This document shows, piece after piece, positions 11,632 through 23,659 of a DNA stretch of 64,000 nucleotides; position 1 is the stretch's first letter; every line of letters begins with the position of its first letter. The DNA lies in contig CAJINV010000018.1 of NCBI GenBank assembly GCA_905178155.1, forward strand, positions 476,609 through 540,608, in the 5' to 3' direction. This DNA comes from Amoebophrya sp. A120 (taxonomy: Eukaryota; Sar; Dinophyceae; Syndiniales; Amoebophryaceae). The notes beneath the pieces were generated by a model. It made no database searches. It saw only the letters and a list, made by a program, of their open reading frames with translations, and was not told the DNA's origin. A program made the position numbers and the translations under genes.

Positions 11632-12612
11632 TCATAGGCTTCGAAGTATGACAGCACCAGTTTGCGGAAAGGGTCCGTGCTGTATCTGCAACTCGAGAGA
11701 GTACAGGTTCTCCTGATCCGGACCCGCGATTTTTCCACGCACAACGAGGCTTGGCGCATTGGGCAGGGGCAGTATGTTGTCGTCATTCCATTTCCAGCCT
11801 GCTAGCTTGTCCAAGTCGTCGCTCGAAAGCGGCACACGCTTCGTGAATATGCGAAACTTACCGAAGCCCCTATCATTAGGCCGGCCCGCGCCTGGAAGCG
11901 CGAGCCAAAGAGCCGTTGAAAACTCGCTCTCCGGCGGGCCATCTTCACAACGTGTAACGGACCAAGGCGGGTTGAGAAGATTTGTTTTTTGATAAAAAGA
12001 GGCCTTAAAAGGATGCTCTGGCTCCCGCAGCAGCGCGTTTTCCAATAGATGCAGAAAATGCCGAAAGCTGTCACCTAGGGCCTGTGGCGTAACTCCAACG
12101 GGGATCCTCATGGTGATGTCCGGGTGCGTTGTTCTCAAGACCTCGGGCTCGACGTAGGATAACAGCTGTGTCGCGAAACCCAGCTTCGGGAGGGTGCTCG
12201 AGACCACAGGACCGCGAAAGAGGCGACTAGCGGCGCGAATGGGGTGCGCGTGCTGCAGCACCGGGTGACGCAGCAGTTGGTCAAACCGTCTCCAGGAGTG
12301 TTCCTTCAGACGCAAAAACTCTACCGTCTGTTCCTCGTGCGTTGCTTCCGGACCCATCCTCCCATATCGTATATCATGGGGGCGAATTTGATATTGGGCC
12401 CCTGCCGACTCTCCGGTCAACACGACGTCAAAAATGGCGTGCAGCGGAAACTTATCCGACTGAAGATAGGAGCAAACATCAGCCGCTAGACCTTTTCTAG
12501 ACTCTAGAAAAGGGGAGACGCCCCCGGCTTCGCGGCCAGGATCCGGAAAAACGGCAAAGGACGGGCCAGTGAGACAGAAAATGCTGAAGAGCAGCGATCG
12601 CACAGACATCAT
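11632..12612 (-). CDS. Predicted secreted protein, 326 residues, function unknown
   Basis: The ORF opens with two adjacent methionines followed by a clear signal peptide (SLLFSIFCLTGPSFA), so it is probably exported. The rest is a mixed globular-type sequence without a domain I recognise and without introners. Near the 3' end, at about 11670-11690, another frame continues with protein-like sequence (DPFRKLVLSYFEAY...) to a stop near 11541; a 1-nt frameshift or an unrecognised splice could make the true C-terminus about 35 residues longer. A repeat array lies just upstream at 12661-12754. Confidence 0.7.
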   Translation of the reverse strand: MMSVRSLLFSIFCLTGPSFAVFPDPGREAGGVSPFLESRKGLAADVCSYLQSDKFPLHAIFDVVLTGESAGAQYQIRPHDIRYGRMGPEATHEEQTVEFLRLKEHSWRRFDQLLRHPVLQHAHPIRAASRLFRGPVVSSTLPKLGFATQLLSYVEPEVLRTTHPDITMRIPVGVTPQALGDSFRHFLHLLENALLREPEHPFKASFYQKTNLLNPPWSVTRCEDGPPESEFSTALWLALPGAGRPNDRGFGKFRIFTKRVPLSSDDLDKLAGWKWNDDNILPLPNAPSLVVRGKIAGPDQENLYSLELQIQHGPFPQTGAVILRSL

Positions 12613-12660
12613 TGTGTGCGCTTCGAAGATGCTTCTAGAGACGTTGCTGATGGCGCGTTC

Positions 12661-12754
12661 TGTCTCGTCAAGAAAAATACTTATCGGGGAAGACTTATCT
12701 GTCTCGTCAAGAAAAATACTTATCTGTGGTCTCGTTAAGAAAAATACTTACCTG
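12661..12754. repeat. Three tandem copies of a ~25-bp motif
   Basis: GTCTCGTCAAGAAAAATACT followed by TATC recurs at 12661 and 12700, with a variant at 12729. It lies 50-140 bp upstream of the start codon of the minus-strand gene at 11632-12612, so a 5'-UTR or promoter role is possible but not shown. Confidence 0.7.
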
Positions 12755-13262
12755 TGCTGTTCGTGAAAACAGGCGATCGATGGTGGTAGTGGTACAATTA
12801 CTTGCTTTACTAAACTAAGGCTATGGAGCAAAAGTCCAGCAACGTAGCACGAGTGTAGTAACCTGCAAAAGTATTTTGATGAAAGCCTTTCAGACGAGCG
12901 GCAGGATGTTGAGCATCAAAAAGCTCTTGTGTGTAGCAGAAAGATGAATTCGCTCGCGCTACTAGTATGCGATGATCGTTATGCGATGATCTTCGTCCAC
13001 CTCTGTTGAGCGTGAGCAGGTAAAACCGGCGCTTAGAAACACCGAGAGGATCATCTTCTTCTGCGGCAAGAAAGTCGCTTGCTGTGCAGTCAATTCTGAA
13101 GACCATCAAGACCAGACGAGGAACGTTGCCATTTCATTTCATTAAAGTATTTTCACTCGAGATGAAGTAGGTCTAGGTGAAGATCTCCCTGCAGAAGGTG
13201 CAATTGTGCATTTTCTCTTCGTCAGATGTAGCTCTAACTCGTTTTCATTTTTTAATCGTGGT

Positions 13263-13380
13263 CAGTGACTGGCGAACAAGTTAATTTACTTCTAAACGTG
13301 CATGACTGGCGACTTACTTCTAAACGAACAAGTTAATTTACTTCTAGTGACTGGCGACTTTACTTCTAAACGTGCATGTA
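13263..13380. repeat. Small AT-rich minisatellite
   Basis: GTGACTGGCGA, AACAAGTTAATTTACTTCTA and ACTTCTAAACGTGCATG are reused in shuffled order two to three times. It lies just 3' of the tiny gene at 13397-13829. Confidence 0.7.
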
Positions 13381-13396
13381 GCAAGAGGATTTTTTT

Positions 13397-13829
13397 ATCG
13401 TGGTGATCGTGCCTTTACTTCGTCTCTGGTTTGTTTGCCGCGGTCGTTCTTACAATGACCATATCAAATGTAAAAGTGTCTGGGTCTGGAAGAGTGCAAG
13501 ATTTGTCATTGTCATGCACATTTTGCATGACCCATGATGTCTGTGATGCCTGCCCTAGAATCACAAATTTTTTGAGGGCTTTCTGATGCGTATCCTGCAT
13601 GACAAATGCCCTCTCCGTGTAGCACAAAATCGAATCCTCTTGCTAGTCATGCAACGCAGATTTTTTTAGAATCCGAAGACAGCATCAGAAGTTGCATCCT
13701 TCCAGACCCAGACATTTTTACAATCCATAGACCAGCCGCGCAAGATGTCCAGCGGTGTGGGCTTCTCCGAACCATCAAGTTATGCAAGAACAGCGCAAAT
13801 TCATTCGAGCCAAGCAACCCATTTCTCAT
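13397..13829 (-). CDS. Very small protein gene split by an introner (~52 residues)
   Basis: Exon 1 is 13829-13730 from an ATG at 13829; exon 2 is about 13461-13397. They flank an intact family A introner with an exact 5-bp TSD. Removing the element plus one TSD gives one open frame ending at a TAA near 13397. The peptide has no recognised domain. The intact introner argues that the locus is transcribed, but the host could equally be a non-coding RNA or a gene fragment. Confidence 0.35.
13462..13729 (-). mobile_element. Introner A2
   Basis: Complete family A element with both TIRs and an exact TSD (GACCA on both sides). Internal boxes include TTTGTCATTGTCATGC and GCATGACAAATGC. Confidence 0.85.
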
Positions 13830-14212
13830 GCAAAACCACCAGTATTACTTCGTCTTTCGACAACTATACACACAAAGTGCAATGAAAGCAAAACTGCATA
13901 AGACAAATGCAAATCGTTCTTGACTCTGACGACAAATAAATTTTGCGCTGTGATACCAGATTTGTATCCGTATCGGTCATTGTTACATCGTCCAGGCGCT
14001 TGACCTGAAGGGAAATTGTTTTTCGAGATTAGAAATCATGCGAAAGACTATTAAGCAGCCAATTCCTAGAAAATCATGCATCATGATCATACTTAGCTGC
14101 TGCATCTGGATCATCAACATGAACAAAAGTTACCGTTACATCTTCCATGAGCCACAGATCTCAGAAAAGAACATTTTCGAAAGCCCGTAAAAAACGTGTA
14201 GGCGTATCTGTG

Positions 14213-15932
14213 TTATACCACTTCACTCTTCGTTTTCACAATCGCCGGCGGCTTTTTCGTTTCCTCAGAGCAGTACATCGGGCCTGAAGTAGAGGAGGAA
14301 CTACTACCCTGCCCGATGACATCCGCGCCATAATTGCCAGCAGAACAAATGTTGACCGAGCTACCCGCACCACCACCACCAACAGTCAAATGGCACGACG
14401 ACGACCTAGAGGCAGGAGCTACAGCTGGTGCGTTATTTCCCACAATTTCCACCTTGCTCATCGTCCAGGGGTACCCCCGCCAATAGTCCAAGCTTTCCGT
14501 TTCCGGTTTCAACTCGTTGTCCTTGCCTCGGTACACCGACCGGACGTACACCCCGGCGGGCGGGTAAGAAATGATATCAGGCGCCGGTGTTTTATGTCGC
14601 CGGCCCCCGGACACTGGGTTTTCGTGAAACAACGAGGAATATTGAGAGGAAAAGTCCCCCCTTCCCATATCGAAAAGGCATCTTTCCGAAAATTTGCGCT
14701 GCTGATTTGAGGCCACAAATCACATCTGTCTTGCAAGAAGGCAAGGGCAGAAGCTTCCGCCCCATTATGGAAGCGATTTGTCATGCTGTTGGGCCTAAAA
14801 GTCAGCCGCTTGATGCAATGCTGAACTACTAGACCCATACGCCCCTAGCTAGCCTGGGGATCTGGTCGCAATGCCTTCCTGCAATACAAATCTGATTTGT
14901 GTACGCAAATCTAGCATCACAGATTTCCTTTTTGATATGGGGAGGGGGGATTTTTCCTTTTCATAAGGACGACGAGGCAGACGAGACCGAACCGGCAGTC
15001 GCCTGGTCCGAAGCATTCCCGTCGCGCATTTCACAGTCGCGGTCCTCCTGCTCAACAGCCATCATTGATGTTGGGGGTATGACGACATCACTGGAAGACA
15101 AGGGAGCTGTTCTTGCGGTCAACTGTGGTTGATGTAGTGGCCCTCCATGCAGATCTTCGCCACCACTAGTACCACCGGGTCTACTACAACTTCCAGTTCC
15201 ACCACCAAAATTTCTATTCGCAACGTCAATATCGACCCCACCCACCGCGGTCATGCTGAAGACTCGGCGCCGGTTCCCGCTTCTCTTTCCCTTGCTCGCC
15301 CCGTGGGAAGATGGACAGGAAACGCCATCCTGATCACAATTTTTTGTGCCCACCACTCCCTCTTTCCCGGTTTCATCGTTGCCGTGCGGCCCGAGCACAC
15401 GGTATTCCAGATGGAGTGAATCTTCCTTGCAAATTTCGATGAGTTGCGTCATCGTGAACCGATTGTTCGCCCCGGGGAGGGCTTTCCAGAAGACCCAGTT
15501 GCTGGTGTTTTCCTTGTGCTCCCTTTGCCGCATCTGGTACCGGAGGTACTTGGTAAGCAGTTTGCTCTCCTCGTACTTATCGAAATAGAGCTGCCCGCTA
15601 CTTGTTGCACTTCTCCCAGTGTTTCCCTTCCCACCGTGCTTCCCGTGGGCACGGCCGAAAGAGGAGGAGGAGCTACTGGCAGAACTTCCGGCGTAATTCC
15701 GCGTGCAGGAAAACCGCCCGAACCTGCCGCGGTTGAGGTTGTGATGGTAAGAGCCACTACTACTTCCGTGGAGGGAAGAGGAGTTTCCATGACGATCGCG
15801 GAAATGACTGGAGTGGTGGTCGGTTGCGTGGTGGTTGTCTGCTTTGTCGTTTTCCTTCCTCACCGGCATGCCCGCCCAATGGGGCCGTCGGTGGCTGTGG
15901 CTGCTTTGCTCGGCGGCCGTAATGGGCGGCAT
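14213..15932 (-). CDS. Low-complexity protein of unknown function, two exons, ~462 residues
   Basis: Exon 1 is 15932-14966 and exon 2 is 14639-14213, separated by a family F introner; removal plus 5 nt joins ...SSS to SLFHENP in frame. The first ~110 residues are His/Ser/Gly-rich. A more ordered block (LYFDKYEESKLLTKYLRYQM ... NWVFWKALPGANNRFTMTQL) spans roughly residues 115-180. Exon 2 has a second ordered block (VYVRSVYRGKD ... LDYWRGYPWTMSKVEI), then Gly/Ser-rich sequence to the stop. No family was recognised with confidence. Start chosen as the first ATG, which sits in-frame with the whole exon. Confidence 0.7.
14640..14965 (-). mobile_element. Introner F1
   Basis: Family F TIRs (TATGAAAAGGAAAAATCCCC type, then CCCCATATC). 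Flanks AGGAA/AGGAC match 4/5. It interrupts the poly-Ser stretch of the gene at 14213-15932. Confidence 0.9.
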
Positions 15933-17733
15933 GGCGAAATAATTACACGTTAGTCACCAGAGTAGAGGTTCTGCGCTTTTCGATTCAAGTTTGACAGACG
16001 TTTGATTTTTGAACATCAATCGGCTCGTTGAATTTTTACATTATACTGCGAAAAATGGCGAGTGCTGTGGTGATCATGTTGATCTTCTACCATATGAAAC
16101 AAAACTGCACTACGCTTACGAGGACTTCTTTCTTCATCAGTTTCTTTATTCTTCCGGTACGCAAGTCTTTCTGGCTTTCTTGTCCGTTGCAGCAGAAGTG
16201 CATCTATTTTTCTGTCCTTTATTTTTCGCCTGTTAGCAGGACCACAGCCAAACAACATCATTCCACGGGAGCCGCAAAAATCATCCACGTACCGCTGCTT
16301 CTCGTCATGCGTATCAGATACTTCTATCTGATGACGCGTCCTTTAAAAACTGCTGTGAAAGAACAGGATCGATCGTCCTCATCTGACAACAACCACCAAT
16401 CAAGAATAAAGAGCAAAGACTTGATGTAGACACGCAAGAAAGATCTTTTTTCCTCGTCCTCCTGCCTAGCAGTTCTGCCCTTCTAGATCCTTCAGAGTCT
16501 CTGATGTGTTTCAATGTCAGATTCCCTTTCATGTAATTGTCCCGAAAGGGAAGATGCGCCTCTGGGCGTGATTGGTAGGACAAACACGGTGTTTCAGTAT
16601 TCTAAACTTGTTTCCGCAAATAAAACATCGTAGAACAGCAGGAACATTCGAGGCATATTAATCTCGGTTAAGCTCTATTACATCTTGGTGCGATCTGAAG
16701 CTTGGCGCGATCTGAAAGTGTTCCAAACCACATTTTTAAAGCCGTTATCTCATCTTCGTACTTCTAGTCCGGTAGGACGAGCGAAGTCGGACGAACGCAC
16801 AGGTCTCAGTCTCGCTTCGAGCTCATGACTCGGGCGTGCGCCAAAAAAGCAACTGGGCACGACGGAAACAAACCAACACCAGAGCAGTTGGTAACTGTCA
16901 GATGAATCATTCTCGTCCGCTAATGAATTGCATCATTTCATCTCGTGGTCTTTGCTTCGAAAGACGCCAGACTTTGATGCAACAAGGACAGAAAAAATGG
17001 TACATAGAGCCCAGACTTTGCTGGCGAGAGCGGTTAGATTCTTAGTTATTCGCACAACTACTTCCTGGTATCACATGAACATGCATTCTCTTGTTCCCAG
17101 GAAAAGAAAAAAGTAACAGAGCACAGAGAATGACGTACCCTAGCTAAACCAAAATTTAAACAAACTCGGTGAAGAATTACTTATTGCTTGTTTGTTTGTA
17201 TCATTGGACTTGTGGCATCCGGTTGAAGGTTTTGTCTTCTTCTCACGATTCTAGCGCTACTTAGTGAAGCAATTTCAATTATGATTTGTGATTCATTTTT
17301 GTCTTGAAGCAAAAGAAAATTCGGTTGTGATTGATAAGTCGCTTGTCATCAAATTGAAAGGAACAATGCTACCTATCGCTATTCATTGTTTGTTTGTTTG
17401 TTTTAGGTGGATACGCGGAATCCTTTTGAAGATCGTCTCTTCTCTCGTGTGGTTCTAGCGCTCTTTTGTCATTTAATCAAATGAATATGCATATACTAGA
17501 AATCTAAAAAATATCTAGCTCTACATTTTTGAAAAAAAAACTACTTATTCGCTTTCCCAGTGTGAAAACATAGGGGCTACTCGAAGAAGGGGGGCACCAC
17601 TCTGTTCCAAAAAAATACAAGTTGAGCTAGTACTTACTGATGAACAAGATTTCAATTTTACGAATACCAAAAAAAAGTACAGACGCCAAATATGTGATTG
17701 AAAAAAAATTAAATCCTCGCAAAGGCGCAGCTT
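15933..17733. other. Gene-free spacer between unknown gene and dynein 3' end
   Basis: AT-richer sequence without a convincing ORF. GTTTGTTTGT runs near 17190 and 17390 each precede weakly similar ~80-bp stretches (ATCCGGTTGAAGGTTTTGTC versus ATCCTTTTGAAGATCGTCTC), so an old duplication is possible. Confidence 0.35.
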
Positions 17734-20700
17734 CTACTTTGTCCAGAAGATGATCGCCGTCCCCCGCTGCCTCCAGACCGCCTCTTCTCCGAGGCCCTTC
17801 AGCTTAAACGAGCTTGTCACCAACTGCGTGCGCGTGCTGTTGAGGTATACAGGCACCTGCCAGAACCCCGCTTGTTGAAGAGCTACGCCACTTCCCAATG
17901 CAGCCCCTTTCGTCTGCTCACTCTGCAGGACCCACTTCAGCAGTAACGGCGGCATTTCGCAGGACAGCTCGTCGCAGATTTCCAAGCACTTTGCCCGCTT
18001 GTTGACCGTGGCGCCCTCCAACGTGCAACCAGTGAGAAGCCAGCCGGTGTCGGCACTGGAGGGTTTGGATATGACAGGGCACAACTCCCCCTCCCCCTCA
18101 TTTGTCATGCAAAATCCCAAATCCAGGCGCTGCCTTGTGGCACTGTTTGCATGACAAATAATTCCGGAAGTAGAACAAATAGTACTACATTAGGAACACA
18201 AATTTGTCATGCACAGGCTCCATCTGTGCTGGTGTTTGTATTGCTGTTCATGCCATACAAGTGAGGGGCAGGGGGAGTTGTGCACTGTCATATTGGAAGC
18301 GGTGAAGCTTTGCTCGGAATCCGTGAAGATTTTAACAACCGGCTATGAAAGCCTCAGAATGGAAATCCTCAGCGTGTAAATAATTTGTGATGCATGAAAT
18401 GCGACGCAAAATAGAATGTATTGCACAGGACGCAATGGAGGCCGACTATTGTCCTTCTACGGGTTAAGAATTGGAGTGCTGATTAGCACGAGAGAAGGGC
18501 ACCCCTTTGCGTTAACCAGCATGACAGACATGCTTTGAGTGCCCGGGAAATTTTTCATGCGCAGCCTAGAAGTGGCGCTTCGACTGGAGTGCTTTTCTGC
18601 ATTACAAACTATTTCCACTTTGAGGATTTCCAACCTGAGGCTTTTATACCGGCTTGAGCTCCTCTAGGCTCCACTTGTTCTTCTGCGCCACGGCCTGCCG
18701 TATGCATTGCAAATATGTCTGGGTCTGGAAGAATACAACTTGTGATGCTGCATTTGGATTCCGAAAAAATCTGTATTGCAGGAAGAGCAAAAGTTTCGCA
18801 TTCCTCCTATGCGGAGGGGGCATCGCATTTCTCATGCAGCATGGGCATCAGAAAGCCGTCGCAATATCTGTGATGCTAGGGCATGCATCACAGACATCGC
18901 CGGCGATGCAAAATGCGCATGACAAACTTCCAGACCCAGACATATTTGCAATCCATATGCCGCGTTGCGGTCAGAAACGCCTCCGGGAACATGAGAAGGC
19001 CGACCGCGAGGGAGATGTTGATGAAGGATCCATTGTTACCCGTCGTCAGCTTCACAAGCTGCTGGACCCTGTGATTTCAGTTTGTCATGCGAAGTCGCGA
19101 TGTGAAAGTGAATCGTACCTACGTACAAAGTTTTCCATGCAAAGAAATAAACGAGACCCTACACAGTAGCACGGGAAAAGGAAAAGCCGTGCTTGATATT
19201 ATCTGTACCTATGATTGAAATCGAACACCCACTCAATGCTGCTCAGTGTCTGGACGATCGGGTACGCCTTCAGCCAGTAATCCGGTGGTAAATCCTATGG
19301 AAGTGTCAGGATTGAAATCAATAAAGTTGAAATAATCTGTGATGCACAAAATGCAAGGCACGAAAAGGCTGTCTTGCAGGGATTGCAAGTGAGGCCGATT
19401 GTGAGCCTGTTTCGAGGTTGGGATAGAGCTGCTAAAGTGGCATGACAAAGGATGCCCTCTTTCGCTAAACAGCATGACAAACTGGATTTTGACGGTGCCG
19501 AAATTTGTCATGCACCGCTTAGAAATTGGGCTTCTAACAACTGGTATCGATTTTATGCATCACAAATTTTTCAACTTTGACGATTTCAAACCGGACGCTT
19601 CCATAAATCCAAGTTTAGTTGCAGCGCGATCGCCCGCAACTCGTTCGTCATGCGCGCGTTTCCGTCGCACACTTCTTTCAGGGACGATAAGTCCGCATGT
19701 ATTCTCGCAAGCAGCTGCTGGGCCACCGCGATCTCCCGGTGGAAGCACCGCCACATCGGGTCCGATTCGTCGAAAGCGGCTGTGTTTATGTGCTCCAGCG
19801 CGTCCGGCTGGGGCAGGCCGGAGGAGATGGAGTCCAGTTTCGTGGTCAGATCTGTCAGCCAGTTGCTCATACCGGAGACTTTTTTCCGGTCTTGACCCGC
19901 CGCCGATTTATTCGCTGTCATATCCTCCTTCTTATCCAAATCATCCTGCGCCGCAGTACTGCTGCTGTCCTCCACAGATTGCAAATTCAACCAATTGGAC
20001 AAAGTGTTCATGCCCGCTAGGCTTCGCAGCATCTTCTCAGCCTGCGCGGACAGCCCCAGCCAGGCCGGCGACCCTTTCGCATCCAACATTTCGACCCACT
20101 TTTCGTAGTCGTTGAGTTTCCGCGCGTTTTCCGGGGATTTCAAGGGGACTTTCTCGTCCCGGTTTAAAAGTGACCCTCTGCGATAGACGTCGGCGTTGAA
20201 CAGTTGCTCCACGAAAGTTTTCAGAAGTTCCTTGTCGAAGTCGTTATCTATTCTACCCCCGTAAACCACCTGCACTATAATGTGCTGCAGCGCCGCCCAG
20301 GGGATCGAATTCGGGTCCAAGTTGGTCGGAAAAGAAGCTGTAGTACTGGAGCCGCCGCACGCTCTCTTGATCCAGGTGTCCACAATCGTCAGACCGCAGG
20401 TGAAGTCCGCATCGGAAAACTCGTATCGTTTTGTCCACCCGATGGGGGAGTATCGGACTCTTTCCAGCACGATCGCGTGCAGTATCGCCAAGTTGAAATG
20501 CAATCTACACCGCTCCACCGGGGGATTGTCGCAATTCGCAGAGACGAGTGGTCCCGCGAAGGATCGTTGCAAAGATGCCTTCAGCCCAGCGGGGGGCTCA
20601 AACACGTAGACCCTCGATTGCCGCATCAAGTTCGCTGGAAGCTTCGGATTAAATTCCATGCAAAGGAACAGCCGGTAATTCTCGTTCGCGGACGCCGCTA

Positions 20701-23659
20701 TTGTGCCGATCCGCTTCTCCAGATTCTTCAGCCAGTCGATGGCCAAATGCACATTTTTCAAGATCACCCACTGCCCCATCTTCGCGCCCGTCGCTATCAT
20801 TTTGTCCGCCAGGTCAAACCCCTCGCGACTCCCCATGGCCATCGAGACGATTTTGGTTTTTTTCAAGGTCGCCAAGTTCACGATCTGCGAGCTCGGATCG
20901 AAGCCGGGCTGCGAAACCATCATCATCGGACGATTTGTTCCACCCTTCTGCTGGAGTTTATCCTGAGAAAAAAATCCACCATCGATCCCCATGATCTATT
21001 TTTTGTATGACAAACAGTGGGAGTGGACTTCCTTGATGCATGTCTTGCATGACAAATTGGAAGATGCGGATAGGTGTTTTTTTTGGATAAAGTTCCATCT
21101 GCTTCTCCAAATCGAACGGTGGGATGAAGAGGAACTCCTTGCCCATGATGTCGTTCGTCAGATTCGTCAACATGGCCGGGAGTCTGTCGTTTGCCAGTGC
21201 TTTTATCAAATGCAAAAGTGTCTGGGTCTGGAAGAGTGCCAGACTTGTCATGCAGGTTTTCCATGACCCATGCGGTCTGGTATGTAGGACATAGCATGAC
21301 AGATTTGGTGAGAGTTCTATCATGCCTATCCTCCATGAGAAACTGCCTTTCGATTAGGTCAAAAGTGGACAGGAGCTTTTGGTAATCATGCAACACAGAT
21401 TTTTGCATGATTCAGATTTAGCATGACAAGTTGCATTCTTGTTCCAGACCCAGACACTTTTGCATTTGATAGCTTTCACGAGCAAGCAGTTGTACAGCTT
21501 CTCGTTCAAGTCCGCCGAATCCTGCGAAGAATTCATCGTCCCTTGCGGCGGCGAAAACCAGCCGGACGGCGGGTTTATTTGCTGCCCACCCGGAGCTGCG
21601 CTGTTGGTATCGCCGGAGGACTGGAGAAATTGCTGCCACGCGCTCGCGTTACTGATCATGTGGTCGGGCAGGCCGTAGAAGCCGGGCAAGAGAAACAAGC
21701 TCTCCATGGCTTTCAACTGTGCGTTACTCAGGTAGTTGATGCTGCCCATGGCCTTCCGCCGCGCCCGCTCTGCGTCTTTGGGGAGGTTGGTGATCAAACC
21801 GCCCTTCATGAGCAAGTTCACCGCCTGCTTTATGGCGTTCTCAACTGTTACATTCTCAACTGCTACATGGATTTGTGATGCAAGAATGGCGAAAGTGAAA
21901 GGGGTCACCTTGCGCGTCTTGCATGACAGATCTGGCAAAGATTCTCAGCCTGTTTGGCTCTTCGAGAATTTGTCATGCGAAGCAGCTTGATCGTGTCGAT
22001 TCTCATTGTGATTTTGCATTGCAAATCATGTAACAGTTGAGAATGTAACATTTGAGAACGCCATATGCTTCTCGAGCTCAAGACCGTCCATGTCCGCGCG
22101 GACCTGATTTTGTGTTCTAATCTTATGCCGGAACTTTGTCATGCGAGAGCCGGAAGCAGCATTGCGCTGTTTTATTTTCATGCGCGTCTCGTCCGGTCGC
22201 CACTAATTCTACTTTCACCAGGAGCTCCACTGTACGCTATACAAAAGTCCCTTTGCGGGGGTGCGGGTGTTGTTCCCAGGATTCGACCGTTGGCGGACCA
22301 CGGGCCTGCCGTCTGCTGTTTCAGTGACTCACTCGGGAACCTCCTTACTAGCAGGCAGAGTTTGATGGCAGCGGTGTCTTCCCGAGGCTGGGAGCGCATT
22401 TTCTGGTCAAGGGTGCGCTTCCCTGGTGCGCCGCAGCCGTGTTTCGCACACAGCCGCGTTTTTTCACGCTCTTTACATCACTGGCCCTGCCTCTGGGCAA
22501 GTGCAGCCGGTGTGCCGACGACTGCAATGATTCTCTCAGTCATGCGCGCGGCGCCAGACAAAAAACGGATGCAAAAAATAGTTGCGCGTTACAGGATTCG
22601 AACCTGTGTCCCCCAGCCGCTCGCCTAGGTCGAGAGCGGTTGCCTTCCGCTAGGTTGGTGAGTTTCCACCTACTCCCTGAGGTTCCCAAGCCCCTTTGGT
22701 GCCAGGCGGGGCTACTTCCCGAAGGCACCCTTAGTACTCAACGTTATCCCAGCTGGCGCACCAGCCCCGTGATGGATCGATCCCGGAGGTAGACTTTCGC
22801 CTCAGAACCTCTGGAGAGTTCGGCCGGGTGCATTTCCAGTTATGCTATCCGCGCGATTAAGAAGATACGGGAAAGGAAAAGGTCCCTACGCCAGAATAGC
22901 TGTGCTAAACACAATGATTCGGGCAAAAGACGAGAAAGAGGCTCGGGCAACAGAGTTTTTTTAGGCTTTAGTACTACGCCCGCAAAAATTGCACCGAAAA
23001 TGTGAATAATAAATACTCGAAGAATTATTGGGTAACTTTACAACTCAGATGCAACTATTTGATTATGTACTTCAGTACCTGCCCCAACCGCAGCGCTAAG
23101 GCCAGTCTATCTCCCGCCAACATTCCGGGACAGATGTAAGTGTAGAGGGTGCGAAAAAACAAGTTTTCGATGAAATTCCGCCTTCTCTGAAAGTCCTTGC
23201 CGAGTTTCGCGATCGCAGGGTCCGTGATGCTGACCCGGAAAATCTCGAAAAAGAAGTCCAGTGAGTATTGGTACAGGAAGTTGATACTGCCTAGAGATTC
23301 GAGAGAAAAGTAGGCTCTTGTTGCGGCAATCGCTAAACTGGTGTACTCAGCTGAAGTTCTGCTCACCTTCTCCATCGTTTCGTCAATCTTCGTGAACTGT
23401 TCCTTCAGCTCGGCCGACTCTGCTTTTATCTTCTCCATCGTGGTGATCACATTTTGATCTTCCAAAATCGACCCCTCCACGTTCGCTAGGGCGGCTAACA
23501 GCCCGTCTTCCATCGCGCGCATCTTCACTTTGAATTCTCCCTGGAGCACCAGCGCCTCGTGCCGCTGCTGGTCCACGTCGGGCCGTTCTTGCCGGAGCAC
23601 CATGTTTAGCGTTTGCGATTGTAAGCTGGCTGGTGTGATCGTGAAGTTGCAGAAGGACA
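17734..23659 (-). CDS. DYNC1H1: Dynein exons 45-54: AAA6 and C-terminal domain
   Basis: Exon 45 begins [18 protein letters not shown] and LRQERPDV, the AAA5/6 link. Exon 49 carries [31 protein letters not shown] and [13 protein letters not shown]. Exons 51-52 spell [17 protein letters not shown], and exon 54 [10 protein letters not shown] and [13 protein letters not shown] before the TAG stop, all in the usual order of the dynein C-terminal domain. A Gln/Pro/Ser insert sits in exon 47 and an acidic Ser insert in exon 49. Confidence 0.9.

Noticed and set aside
15445-15600. tRNA 2'-phosphotransferase-like block in the protein at 14213-15932
   Set aside because: Only a loose resemblance around LTKYLRYQM; catalytic motifs were not found.
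22241-22450. SRP or RNase P RNA in the dynein intron
   Set aside because: GC-rich and foldable, but no conserved signature of either RNA could be aligned by eye.
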